Positions 1 through 8,517 of a stretch of DNA of 12,518 nt are shown in pieces (the stretch's first letter is position 1; the number at the start of each line of letters is the position of its first letter). Location: contig DAOSUS010000087.1 of assembly GCA_035378955.1 (NCBI GenBank), positions 1 to 12,518 on the forward strand, in the 5' to 3' direction. A program made the translations under genes and the position numbers. A model generated the notes under the pieces. It saw only the letters and a list, made by a program, of their open reading frames with translations, was not told the origin of the DNA and ran no database searches. Origin of the DNA: Candidatus Hydrogenedens sp. GTDB taxonomy: Bacteria > Hydrogenedentota > Hydrogenedentia > Hydrogenedentales > Hydrogenedentaceae.

Positions 1-136
1 CGGATGGGACGCATAGGACGGATGGGACGCATAGGACGCATGAGACACATGGGACGAATGAGACAAATGGGACACATGGGACAAGGGATGTATGGGACAC
101 ATGAGACGCATAGGACGCATGAGACGGATGGGACAG
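1..136. repeat. 9-bp tandem repeat array (ATRRGACRN), truncated by window edge
   Basis: From position 4 the sequence is fourteen 9-bp units such as ATGGGACGC, ATAGGACGC and ATGAGACAC, interrupted once by a 7-base insertion (GGGATGT, 85-91). Bases 1, 2, 5, 6 and 7 of the unit (AT..GAC) are the same in all fourteen copies. Base 3 and base 4 are always purines, never both A. Base 8 is A or G, and base 9 varies. The array may continue to the left of the window. The plus-strand frame from position 1 stays open to a TGA at 154-156, but the 7-base interruption shifts the repeat phase, so a repetitive protein is unlikely. The function is unknown; similar short GAC/GTCC-type arrays are, to my recollection, scattered in intergenic DNA of several environmental phyla. 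Confidence 0.9.
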
Positions 137-239
137 GTAAAGGGAGGGGTATGTGAGGAATTGGTTTTGAAAATTTGTTGCTCGAATGTATGAATATATA
201 AAGAATTTTGATGTTTGGTGGTTTAATGGAATTAATTGT

Positions 240-268
240 TTTTATTTTTGGGATGTTTTTGTTATAAT
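240..268 (+). promoter_or_regulatory. Possible promoter for the sulfatase gene
   Basis: A perfect -10 box TATAAT lies at 263-268, 56 bases before the sulfatase start codon. The -35 region is poor: with a 17-base spacer the hexamer at 240-245 is TTTTAT. The rest of 137-324 is AT-rich with no other recognisable element. The call rests on the -10 box and the position. Confidence 0.35.
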
Positions 269-324
269 AGCGAAATGGGTGTAAAGTTGTAATTGTAAGT
301 TCTTTTTAATAAGGATTTGGTTGT

Positions 325-1782
325 ATGTTGATGACTCGAAGGGAATTTTTGCAGGGAACAATCGCGACAAGTCTTTTATTGCCGAATCTTCCGTTCTGTG
401 AAATGGAGCAGAAGGAATATAATGTGGTCATGCTGATGTCGGATGAACATAATCCGCGGTATGCATCGGTATATGGTCACCCGTTTATACAGACGCCTAA
501 CATGGAACGAATGGCAAAGGAGGGTGTGGTGTTTGAAAATGCGTATTGTCCATCCCCTTTATGTCTCCCGAGTCGAAGTTCGGTGATGAGTGGGTTATAT
601 AACCATGAAACGCAGTGTTATAGTAATTGCACATTGTTTTTGGATGATTTTCCTAATTATGGAGATATTTTAGCAAAGCAAGGGGTTCATACGATCTATA
701 TTGGTAAAGCAGATGTGTATCGCAAGATTGAGGAGATGGGCTTTAGTGAGGTTCATTATGGCTGGAATCGTGAAAAATCTGGTGATCCGTCTATCCAGCG
801 GAAACCTTTATATATACGCAAAGGCGAAGGACTAAAACGGGCAAAAGGTTGGGGTCCGCGAGAAAAGGCACATCGTAGAGACCAATTGATGATAGATACT
901 GCCGTAGATTGGCTTAAAACGAAAGGGGCTCATTTAGACAGGCGGTTTGTTTTATGTGTCAATGTTTTAGCACCGCATTTTCCCCATTTTACAGAACCGA
1001 AGTTTTGGGAAATGTATGAGGGGAAAGGAGATGTTCCTAAGTATGGACCTGACCAACCCTCAGCCCAGCATCCTTATGCAGTTGATTTGCGGAATCATTT
1101 TGAAACAGACCAGATTCAAGGGGAGGATGTGTTAAGATTGCGACAGGGTTATTATGGATGTGTCAGTTTTGTAGATGCAATGATAGGGAAAATTATGGAT
1201 ACGCTGGAACAAACAGGTCTAAATAAAAACACCGTGTTTATATATACTTCTGACCATGGAGAGATGTTGGGGAAATTTGGTATGTGGTGGAAATGCTCTA
1301 TGTTTGAGGATTCTGCTCGTGTGCCATTGCTTGTTTGTGGTCCGGGATTTAAAGGAGGATTGCGAGTTCAAACGCCTGTAACTACATTGGACGCCCAGGC
1401 AGGTTTCTTTCATGCTACAAAACGGGAACGACCCAAAAATTGGAAAGGAACTGCGTTACAACAGTTACAGAAAGAAGACCCTAACCGATTTGTTTTTATG
1501 GAATATCATGGGCATGGGACACGAGGTAGTAGTTTTATGGTTCGTAAAGGGGGATGGAAATTTATCTGGAATTCTGATGCGCCTCATCAGTTATTTAATT
1601 TAGATGAAGACCCGGAGGAATTGAATAATTTGATTAAGGACAATCTAAACGATGCTCCTTCCATTGTTCATGAACTTGATGATTACCTGCATTCCATCTG
1701 TGACCCTGTTGTAGAAACACAAAAAGCGGAAATGAAAATTCAGAAACAGTTGGAGGAAATGCATAGGATAGAAAAAGGATAA
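325..1782 (+). CDS. Tat-exported sulfatase, formylglycine (type I) family
   Basis: This is an alkaline-phosphatase-superfamily sulfatase that hydrolyses sulfate esters, probably on a glycan outside the cytoplasm. The N-terminus carries a twin-arginine signal (TRREFLQG, residues 4-11) followed by a short hydrophobic stretch. The formylglycine motif C-x-P-S-R is CLPSR at 80-84, so Cys80 is the residue to be oxidised by a maturation enzyme (none is encoded here). Likely metal ligands are Asp40/Glu41 near the first strand and Asp310-His311 in TSDHGE. His218 lies in APHFPH. The tail has the usual sulfatase end, with LFNLDEDPEE at about 423-432. At 485 residues the length is normal for the family. 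The motif GKAD (127-130) sits where many sulfatases have GK-x-H. The ATG is preceded by AAGGAT (311-316) eight bases upstream; a second in-frame ATG at 331 would also keep the Tat motif. The substrate cannot be told. The co-directional glycoside-hydrolase-like gene suggests a sulfated polysaccharide (inference). Confidence 0.93.
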   Translation: MLMTRREFLQGTIATSLLLPNLPFCEMEQKEYNVVMLMSDEHNPRYASVYGHPFIQTPNMERMAKEGVVFENAYCPSPLCLPSRSSVMSGLYNHETQCYSNCTLFLDDFPNYGDILAKQGVHTIYIGKADVYRKIEEMGFSEVHYGWNREKSGDPSIQRKPLYIRKGEGLKRAKGWGPREKAHRRDQLMIDTAVDWLKTKGAHLDRRFVLCVNVLAPHFPHFTEPKFWEMYEGKGDVPKYGPDQPSAQHPYAVDLRNHFETDQIQGEDVLRLRQGYYGCVSFVDAMIGKIMDTLEQTGLNKNTVFIYTSDHGEMLGKFGMWWKCSMFEDSARVPLLVCGPGFKGGLRVQTPVTTLDAQAGFFHATKRERPKNWKGTALQQLQKEDPNRFVFMEYHGHGTRGSSFMVRKGGWKFIWNSDAPHQLFNLDEDPEELNNLIKDNLNDAPSIVHELDDYLHSICDPVVETQKAEMKIQKQLEEMHRIEKG

Positions 1783-1818
1783 AGATGTACCAATAGTCAT
1801 TATTCTGTTTTTATTGGG

Positions 1819-1842
1819 TATTTATAAATATATTTATAAATA
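1819..1842. repeat. Perfect 24-bp AT palindrome in the sulfatase/hydrolase gap
   Basis: The 24 bases are fully self-complementary (half-site TATTTATAAATA, repeated as TATTTATAAATA on both strands). The element is flanked by G on each side and ends at the Shine-Dalgarno-like AGAGG (1842-1846) of the next gene. It is also close to a direct repeat of TATTTATAAA. It could be an operator for a dimeric regulator or an RNA hairpin near the ribosome site of the downstream gene. With no GC pairs and no following T-run it is not a normal terminator. Confidence 0.8.
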
Positions 1843-1856
1843 GAGGCATTAAACAA

Positions 1857-3650
1857 ATGCGTCATATCTGTTTGACTGTATTGTTGCTAATCTTTTTTCT
1901 GTGCGGGTTTCAAGTTTCCTGTTTTTCGGAAGAAGCATGGGATTTTTTCTCTTTGCATGCGTTTGACCATCTGGATAATTTAGATAAACAAGCAGAACCT
2001 GCTTATGAATGCGGGGTATCGGTTCTCTACGCAACGGGAGTAGGAGTATGTGGATATATGGGGATTCCACCAGCGGAACAGTGGGAAAATATTAAACGGG
2101 ATGTTCAAAAATATGTTCAGCATGCTAAATCTTTGGGCATTCCTGTTGTTTTGGGTTACCTTTGTTCTACTTCTATTGTCGGATTAGAAACCTTTGACCA
2201 GAACTGGCAACCTGAATTTAAACAGCAATTTTCAAGTCCACCGAATAGTTGGCTTCAGCAGAATGTGAAAGGGGAGCCTCTTCTTTCCTGGTATGGAGGT
2301 GATTATCGTCCTGCGTGTATGAACCATCCTGAATGGAAGAAATATCAAAAATATATGGTAAAAACTTCTTTAGAGATAGGATTAGATGGTATCTTTTTTG
2401 ATAATCCGACGGTTCACCAAGAAGGATGCTATTGTCCTTATTGCATGGAGGAGTTTTTACACTTCCTTGAAACCAGAGGAGATAAGATTAAAGATACTTC
2501 GCTAAATGCTTTGAGGGAATTGGCGTTAAAGAAACCTGTTGAATTCAAGAAATTCCGTTGCACCATTGCTCGTAATTTTCTTTCAGAGTTACGAAATTAT
2601 GCCCGAGAGATAAACCCTAAAGCCGTTATTACAACAAATAATAGTCTTAATTCGCCAGAGGTATTATTCTCCCAATGTCATAGATATGCCTACAATATAA
2701 AAGAAATGAGTAAATCCCAGGACTTTGTTGTAATTGAAGATATGGGGTCAGCTCCACATCGCACCTCACAGGGAACAACGGTAGAGTGCGGTCCTGTGTA
2801 TGATTTAGTAAATTCTATCATTGGCTCAAAGCCATTAGTGGCTGTAACGATTGCTGATAGGGATTATCATACACCGCCAAATCTTACAAATCTGGCTATC
2901 TTTGAAGCGTTTGCCCGAAACACAAACTATATGCTCTGGCCTATCTGGGAGGAATCTCAACAGGGAAAGATGCTTCAGACGATTCGTCCTTTTATGCAAT
3001 GGCTCAAACGAAATGCACCTCCTATAATCACTTCAAAACGGAGAAATGATGTATTGTTGTATTTTCCATTTGAAGAATGGAGTAAACATGAGGATTGTAA
3101 GGAATTAAATATTGTAAGAAAACTAAATCAATTAAATATTCTCTATGCGGTTGCCTCTGAAGATAATTTTAAAGGATACTTTACAGAGGCAAATATCATA
3201 CTTGCTTCTGAAACGGGGTTTATCCCTCCTCCCTATTCCACCTCAATCACCGAACTGTGTCGACGGAATAATAAAATATTCATTGATGCATCCCGTCCTA
3301 ATTTTGAAAAGGAATTAAAAACATGTCTCCTGCATCCATCAATAAAGATACAGGGGAATGAAATGGTGCGAGGCATAATACGAGAGACATCGGATACTGT
3401 TTTTATTCTGCTTTATAACTTAAACATTGAACGCATTTCTTCTTATGAGGATAACATAATACCCGCCCGAGATATTTCTATTTCTGTTCGAATTTCTAAT
3501 CCTTCTATTGGGAAGATATTGTTATCCACACCGGAAAGGGAACAGGATATTGCAGACTATGAAATTACCAAACTGGGTGATACCGACGCATACCTTACCT
3601 TTCATATTCCAGAATTGCCACTGGCAGGTATTGTGATAATAAAACCCTGA
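1857..3650 (+). CDS. Secreted TIM-barrel glycoside-hydrolase-like protein
   Basis: A 597-residue exported protein with a hydrophobic signal (about residues 5-22, ending near VSC-FSEE). Cys22 could be a lipidation site, but the lipobox is poor (Gln at -3). Residues about 30-385 alternate strands and helices like a (beta/alpha)8 barrel, with GLDGIFFDNP (175-184) and VVIEDMGS (291-298) at strand ends; Asp182 and Glu294 are candidate active-site acids. A Cys-x-Cys-x-x-Cys cluster (191, 193, 196) follows the first of these. Residues about 397-480 resemble the Rossmann-like domain that follows the barrel in GH42-type and related hydrolases, and about 500-597 look like a beta-sandwich. I cannot name a GH family. 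The start is ATG after AGAGG (1842-1846), ten bases away. The gene lies 74 bp after the sulfatase, same strand, so it is probably co-transcribed or co-regulated. Its end converges on the SGNH gene with 32 bp between and no clear terminator hairpin. Confidence 0.75.
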   Translation: MRHICLTVLLLIFFLCGFQVSCFSEEAWDFFSLHAFDHLDNLDKQAEPAYECGVSVLYATGVGVCGYMGIPPAEQWENIKRDVQKYVQHAKSLGIPVVLGYLCSTSIVGLETFDQNWQPEFKQQFSSPPNSWLQQNVKGEPLLSWYGGDYRPACMNHPEWKKYQKYMVKTSLEIGLDGIFFDNPTVHQEGCYCPYCMEEFLHFLETRGDKIKDTSLNALRELALKKPVEFKKFRCTIARNFLSELRNYAREINPKAVITTNNSLNSPEVLFSQCHRYAYNIKEMSKSQDFVVIEDMGSAPHRTSQGTTVECGPVYDLVNSIIGSKPLVAVTIADRDYHTPPNLTNLAIFEAFARNTNYMLWPIWEESQQGKMLQTIRPFMQWLKRNAPPIITSKRRNDVLLYFPFEEWSKHEDCKELNIVRKLNQLNILYAVASEDNFKGYFTEANIILASETGFIPPPYSTSITELCRRNNKIFIDASRPNFEKELKTCLLHPSIKIQGNEMVRGIIRETSDTVFILLYNLNIERISSYEDNIIPARDISISVRISNPSIGKILLSTPEREQDIADYEITKLGDTDAYLTFHIPELPLAGIVIIKP

Positions 3651-3682
3651 TATGAGTTGTTTGAAAAGAGGTATTAGGTGTT

Positions 3683-5224
3683 TTAATTATTTGGTTCGGC
3701 TTTGCGTGGAAAAATATTTTTATTTTCTATCCATCGGGCAATGTGAGATCCAATAATATCTGTTTTAACATCCAAACCGAGGGGTGTCATGTGACAGACA
3801 TCGCAAAAGTGATTTAGTTGAGCGTTGAATTCTTCCGCTACAGGAATGTATATAATGCCCTCTTTTTCACAAAATTTTTTAAGTTCACAATTATAGATAT
3901 TTATAACATGCAAATAGGTATTATAAGTAATTTCATCATCTACAATATATAACCATGCATTTTGTATATTAAAATCGCAGTATAATCTTCCTATAAAATT
4001 GAACCATTTCAATTTAGGATAGGCAAAACTACAAATTGCCATCTGTACACCTCTTTTTTTACAGGCGCAATTCATTGCCCCTAAGTTTCTAAGGATTGTT
4101 TTTTGTAAATAGTCCGCAATGTATTCATCAGAAGGGAGTAGTTTGCGATTAAACATACGGTTTAGAAAGGCAGAATGTTTAAGGTACTTTTTGTAGGGGT
4201 TGGGCAATGCTAACCAGAATGGAATATAGTGATAACAGATGTCATTAATTGCGTTGTAATAAACTAACAAATCAGGTTGCATGGAAAGAAAATCATCAAT
4301 TCGACGAACTTCACCAAAAGAACGCCCAGCACATATTCCTGCATTAATGACATCTATATTCTCTGTACTGAAGTATTTCTTTAATTTTCGTTCCATAATA
4401 TTCGGATAAGTAGAATAAGTATCATTACCTTTTTCTGTAGTTGAGCCTCCAATACATACGATTCGCAGAAGATTACTTGGTTTGGGAAGTATAACATCAT
4501 CATCGCGGAATCCTAAATTGTTAGTGTTAGGTGCTGGGTCAGGAGCCTTTTGAAACGGTTTATAAATTAGATTGTATACTAACCAGGGGGAATTTTCTTT
4601 CTCAGGACCTAATATTTGTCTTAGAGAAAGGGGATAGCCATTACGAGATTCTTGTGCAATTAATGATACATCCTCTTTTCCAGGAATAATTTGAACCTCA
4701 TATAAGTGTGTAAATATATCCATGTATTTTAATTTAAGTTCTATCGGTTTCTCTGGAGAAGTTTTTATTATAGACAATATATTGTTCCATTCCATGTCTG
4801 TATAACCATAAAAAATTCCTTGAAGATGCTTATGAAAATTCCTTTCAAAAATAGGGTCACCGTGTGATTCAATAAGATTCCCTTTCTTATCGAATTTTAT
4901 CTCTGCTACACCCTGTAAAGTAAGTTCATAGTCTTTGTTGCAGATGTAACTATCAGTAGGGATTGGTTGTTCGTTATTTTGTTTAGGGTTATTAGCAGTG
5001 GGTTTTTTACTTACAAATGATTCTTTCGTTGGTAAGGATTTAAAATCTTCTGTAAATTTCACCATCCTATATACTTTACTATTTTGTCTTTCAAAAAAGG
5101 GCTTATATAAGTAATTGGCTGTCCTTAATATGACTCGTGTCCCTAACTCTATGGATAAACATAAAACTATTGTCCATATTAATAAGAGAAAAAACATATA
5201 AAGTATTTTAAATATCAATTTCAC
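3683..5224 (-). CDS. Membrane-anchored SGNH/GDSL hydrolase with a PAS-like N-terminal segment
   Basis: The C-terminal part (about 232-505) is an SGNH-fold esterase or acyltransferase. Block I is GGSTTEKG with Ser261 as nucleophile, block II is NAGICAG (294-300), block III is YNAIND with Asn327, and the catalytic D-x-x-H is Asp475/His478. Such proteins add or remove acyl groups on envelope glycans or lipids. One transmembrane segment (about 5-27) anchors the protein, placing the catalytic domain outside the cytoplasm. A low-complexity Asn/Lys/Pro linker (about 65-92) is followed by about 95-200, whose strand pattern (EIKFDKKGNLIE..., then ELKLKYMD... and YEVQIIPG) recalls a PAS domain; this is an inference. 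The start is GTG: an in-frame TGA lies two codons upstream and the only SD-like bases are AGG ten nucleotides away. Met10 is the alternative. It starts 14 bp after the stop of the GT-C-like/TPR gene and is surely in its operon. The product has 513 residues, longer than simple GDSL esterases. Confidence 0.85.
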   Translation of the reverse strand: MKLIFKILYMFFLLLIWTIVLCLSIELGTRVILRTANYLYKPFFERQNSKVYRMVKFTEDFKSLPTKESFVSKKPTANNPKQNNEQPIPTDSYICNKDYELTLQGVAEIKFDKKGNLIESHGDPIFERNFHKHLQGIFYGYTDMEWNNILSIIKTSPEKPIELKLKYMDIFTHLYEVQIIPGKEDVSLIAQESRNGYPLSLRQILGPEKENSPWLVYNLIYKPFQKAPDPAPNTNNLGFRDDDVILPKPSNLLRIVCIGGSTTEKGNDTYSTYPNIMERKLKKYFSTENIDVINAGICAGRSFGEVRRIDDFLSMQPDLLVYYNAINDICYHYIPFWLALPNPYKKYLKHSAFLNRMFNRKLLPSDEYIADYLQKTILRNLGAMNCACKKRGVQMAICSFAYPKLKWFNFIGRLYCDFNIQNAWLYIVDDEITYNTYLHVINIYNCELKKFCEKEGIIYIPVAEEFNAQLNHFCDVCHMTPLGLDVKTDIIGSHIARWIENKNIFPRKAEPNN

Positions 5225-5238
5225 ACATCACATACCTA

Positions 5239-8200
5239 TTATTTATATTCTTCAAGTAGTTGTTGGAATAAGTTGTTATTTGGATATAATCGGATTGCTT
5301 TTTTGAGTAAAGAAATAGCCTCATTTTTATTACCTGATGAATATTCTAATATTGCTAAACGATAATATGCTAACTGGGCACATTCTTCTGATTTTCGAGC
5401 ATATCCAATAGCCTTTTTATATATTTTTTCTGCTTCTTTTGTTTGTTGGGATAGTTCATAGGCACGACCCAATCCACAGAGAATACAAGGTGAATCGGGT
5501 GCTTTCTCTTTCAGGTCAGACCATAATTCTACCCATTCCTTTTTGGATAAATAATCGGTATTATCATATATATCTTCTATTTGAATTATCGGCTCAATTT
5601 TATAGGGTGTTAGTGTAATCAAAGTTGAGGAATAATAGAAAATGCTTTCTATATCTGCGTCCTGCGTGTTGAGTAATGCACTTACAATGGGAGAATAAAC
5701 AAGGTGTAGATTAGGAGTAATTTTCAATAGGAACAAAAGTATATCCAGAGCTTTTTGATAATCCTGGTTTTTGGTTAGGTAAACCCCTGCTGTAAGCATA
5801 TAGGCTATTTGTTTATTTAAAGAGAGATTTGGGCAGGTCGTATCCTCTGAATTTTGTTCGGTTTTCATAGCCAGTGAAAATAGTTCTTTTAAATCATAAT
5901 ACATGCTTGTATATGGGGTTGCGAGTGCTATCTCTCTATTCAGAGAGATGGATTTAGAAAGGGCTTCTTTCGCAGCGTTTGCATCATCTAAACTTCTTGA
6001 ATAGTAAAGCCACGCCACAGAGGAATCGGGAAGTTGTGATATAACATCTTTCCAAAAACTTTGTTTCTCTTCTTTTGAAAGGTTAATTTGCGTTAATAAA
6101 TTATTTAATTTCATACCCAAGATGGGTTCATGGGGTTTATTGGAAATCAGTTGTAGATATACTGTTTTTGCTTGTTCCATTTGTCCTGCTTTTTCATAGA
6201 TATTTGCCAATGCAAGTCCATATTCGAGAGAATAAGGCTCTTCCTGCATAGATTTTTGAAGTATTTCATACGCCTTTGTTATATCCCCGTTATAAAAGGC
6301 ATTATTGGCGTTATTAATAGTCATACGGTTTACAGGTATTCCATACGGTTTCCAGCAAGGATTAATCATTGTTTTTGAGTAAGGGGCTATTTTTTGATAC
6401 AAATCAGGTAGTTCGTCCTGTATAAAGTAATAATTGATAAATAAGGGTATGTGTTCCGGATTACAAATCTTATATATATTTTGAACTTGCAAATTATTCG
6501 TATCTTCAATTCGGATACCTATGAACCGGTTCCAGTCAGAGTTTAAGTCTCGAATATGTTCATAAATAGGGATAAAGTATCGAACATAAGCAGTGTTGTT
6601 ATCTGATGGGGTGTGGTGGGTTATTGTTAAGTTGCACGAGAAATCATCCAATCCGTCATATAAAATTTGAAAGCATGCTGGGAATTTATCTACTAAAAAA
6701 TCTACCACAATTATGTTCATTTCAAAAGAACAGTCAGGCATGAAAGGGTCTTCAAAAGTTAAAAATAGGGGTTTTTCAAGAGCATAGACTGTTCCTGCGT
6801 CAGTTGTATAACTTTTATAAGGTACCGGAACTTGTTCCGCTGTTTCGTAAGAGCGAAATAATTGAGTGAGTTGATAACTTTGAATTTGACGAGCAACGAT
6901 TAAAACGCCTAATGCGAAAAAAATAACCGTAAAGGCAATGATAAGAGTCCTTTTTATGATTTTCTTTAACTCTTGCATGTTTTCATCTATTTTTTCTCTG
7001 CCATCCTTCCATAAGCGATAAAATCCACATAAGACGCCATTCAAGGCTAAAAAATATAGAAGATATGGGATAAATACCAGATAAAAATTATGGCGAAAAT
7101 TGAATTGAAGTGTCTGAATACTCATTGCAAAAAGTAAAATTATTGAGAAAATAATTCCTTTACGGAAATCTACTGCCAAAAAAATGATGAAAACGGCAAG
7201 TGAGAGGAATGTTCGATAGGGATTTATAGGTAAGGCACTGGGTAATATACAGTCGGATATGCGTGCTATCGAAGAATAGGTTCTTATTAATATATCCGCA
7301 GGGAACCAATAAAGATAAGCAAGAAAAAGATTTCGTTTGTATAATTCTGGTTTCATTTTGATAAACAATTCATAATCATTTAAAGAATCATGATAATAAT
7401 TGTGAACATCAGCAATCGCAGAAACGAGTAAGTCATTATACTTAGGTATGCGTTCGTAATTTGTGCGTTGAAGTCCAGCGAGGTCATCGTGTTCTGTTCC
7501 AAATCCCATTAAGGTATCGTGCCAGCCTAATGTGCCGAATTTATGAAATGACTGTAAAATAGGGTAAGACGAAACTAAAAATACAAGAATTGCGAGGATA
7601 ACTCCTGCTATTCGGACAGGAATTTTAGGGATATGGTTTTGCTTGGGAACTATTGACAAGATAAATAAAGATAAGATGAAAAACATCATTAAATCGCGAC
7701 GGAAACCTATCCCTATTCCACATGTCAGACCTGATAATAGGCAGATTAAAAGAAACCGTCGGTTGGTTCTCTTCCTCTGTATCAAATAAAAAAGAATTAG
7801 AATAACAGTTAATATAAATGGGGCTCGCGCAAAATCTCGAAGAATGGGAAGAATTACTAATGTTACCTCTGATTTCACAAAATAATAACCAACAACAAAT
7901 ACAGCAAAATAGGAAGGAAGAAATACCCGTGCTATAGAATAGACAATCAGCACGGTCAATACATATAAAAATACGAGAAACCATCGCAAAACTTCCCAGG
8001 AAACACCAAAAATCCGCCAGACTATACCCACAGTATATATTAAATAGCGGTGGTATTGTTGATATATATCCATTTCTTGGGCTTGAAACTGAGACGGAAT
8101 ATATTCTGGCGAAAATGTCTGTTCATTGAAATCCAGAAAGGAACGAAGATGAGGAATATCAGAGGGGTTTGTATTAACAAAACCTTTACCACAGGCAAAG

Positions 8201-8364
8201 AGAATGGATGGGATGTATAAATCGGTGGATATACTTCCTCCTGGTCCGTGCCAATCTCGTAAAAACTTCTCTGATAGTATTATAGAAAAAACAATTAGAA
8301 ACAGTATTAAAATAAATTCAAATATAATTTTATAATATTTTTTTACTTTCATCAAAAACATCAT
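5239..8364 (-). CDS. Polytopic GT-C-like membrane protein with C-terminal TPR repeats
   Basis: A 1041-residue fusion. Residues 1-491 hold about eleven or twelve hydrophobic segments (near 13-31, 127-145, 149-165, 168-178, 182-196, 204-220, 226-240, 252-270, 384-399, 403-419, 427-448, 473-491). A first outer loop carries acidic residues (RDWHGPGG at 36-43, STDLY at 46-50) and a second motif DIYQQYHRYL lies at 99-108. This plan matches GT-C glycosyltransferases or oligosaccharyl transferases that use lipid-linked sugars, but no diagnostic motif proves it. Residues about 520-640 look like a beta-rich extracytoplasmic domain. From about 680 to the end are helical TPR-type repeats (clearest at 683-740 and 950-1041, e.g. 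AYYRLAILEYSSGNKNEA). There are three possible starts (8364, 8361, 8352), none with a Shine-Dalgarno sequence. The SGNH gene follows after 14 bp. A role in envelope glycan or protein glycosylation is inferred. Confidence 0.75.
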   Translation of the reverse strand: MMFLMKVKKYYKIIFEFILILFLIVFSIILSEKFLRDWHGPGGSISTDLYIPSILFACGKGFVNTNPSDIPHLRSFLDFNEQTFSPEYIPSQFQAQEMDIYQQYHRYLIYTVGIVWRIFGVSWEVLRWFLVFLYVLTVLIVYSIARVFLPSYFAVFVVGYYFVKSEVTLVILPILRDFARAPFILTVILILFYLIQRKRTNRRFLLICLLSGLTCGIGIGFRRDLMMFFILSLFILSIVPKQNHIPKIPVRIAGVILAILVFLVSSYPILQSFHKFGTLGWHDTLMGFGTEHDDLAGLQRTNYERIPKYNDLLVSAIADVHNYYHDSLNDYELFIKMKPELYKRNLFLAYLYWFPADILIRTYSSIARISDCILPSALPINPYRTFLSLAVFIIFLAVDFRKGIIFSIILLFAMSIQTLQFNFRHNFYLVFIPYLLYFLALNGVLCGFYRLWKDGREKIDENMQELKKIIKRTLIIAFTVIFFALGVLIVARQIQSYQLTQLFRSYETAEQVPVPYKSYTTDAGTVYALEKPLFLTFEDPFMPDCSFEMNIIVVDFLVDKFPACFQILYDGLDDFSCNLTITHHTPSDNNTAYVRYFIPIYEHIRDLNSDWNRFIGIRIEDTNNLQVQNIYKICNPEHIPLFINYYFIQDELPDLYQKIAPYSKTMINPCWKPYGIPVNRMTINNANNAFYNGDITKAYEILQKSMQEEPYSLEYGLALANIYEKAGQMEQAKTVYLQLISNKPHEPILGMKLNNLLTQINLSKEEKQSFWKDVISQLPDSSVAWLYYSRSLDDANAAKEALSKSISLNREIALATPYTSMYYDLKELFSLAMKTEQNSEDTTCPNLSLNKQIAYMLTAGVYLTKNQDYQKALDILLFLLKITPNLHLVYSPIVSALLNTQDADIESIFYYSSTLITLTPYKIEPIIQIEDIYDNTDYLSKKEWVELWSDLKEKAPDSPCILCGLGRAYELSQQTKEAEKIYKKAIGYARKSEECAQLAYYRLAILEYSSGNKNEAISLLKKAIRLYPNNNLFQQLLEEYK

Positions 8365-8428
8365 TAATTTTTTAGTACAAATTTATATGCTGATAGAAAA
8401 AAATATAATTCAAAACAGTAAGACTTCT

Positions 8429-8458
8429 ATATTATCTATAAATTAAGATATATTGCAA
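8429..8458 (-). promoter_or_regulatory. Promoter candidate for the GT-C-like/SGNH operon
   Basis: On the minus strand TTGCAA (8458-8453) and TAATAT (8434-8429) are separated by 18 bases. The -10 box ends 64 bases upstream of the first start codon. Both hexamers deviate from consensus, but this is the best pair in the gap, and a promoter is expected because the previous gene ends 311 bp away. Confidence 0.4.
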
Positions 8459-8517
8459 TGTGTTTCCTATCTCTCTTCGTAATTTATGAAGTAAATGGTT
8501 AGAAAACAGATAGGAAT

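Noticed and set aside
1..136. CRISPR array
   Set aside because: The unit is 9 bp with no spacers and there are no cas genes in the window.
1..156. Open plus-strand frame encoding Met-Gly-Arg-type repeats through the 9-bp array
   Set aside because: The 7-base interruption at 85-91 breaks the codon phase and the peptide changes to a different repeat; there is no ribosome site, so the open frame follows from the repeat composition.
3651..3682. Terminator between the convergent hydrolase and SGNH genes
   Set aside because: No stem-loop can be drawn in the 32-bp gap; any terminator must lie inside a coding end or be factor-dependent.
7625..7984. Minus-strand frame of 119 codons within the GT-C-like gene
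   Set aside because: It lies in another frame of a well-supported membrane protein; Cys/Phe/Ser-rich composition is typical of a shadow frame.
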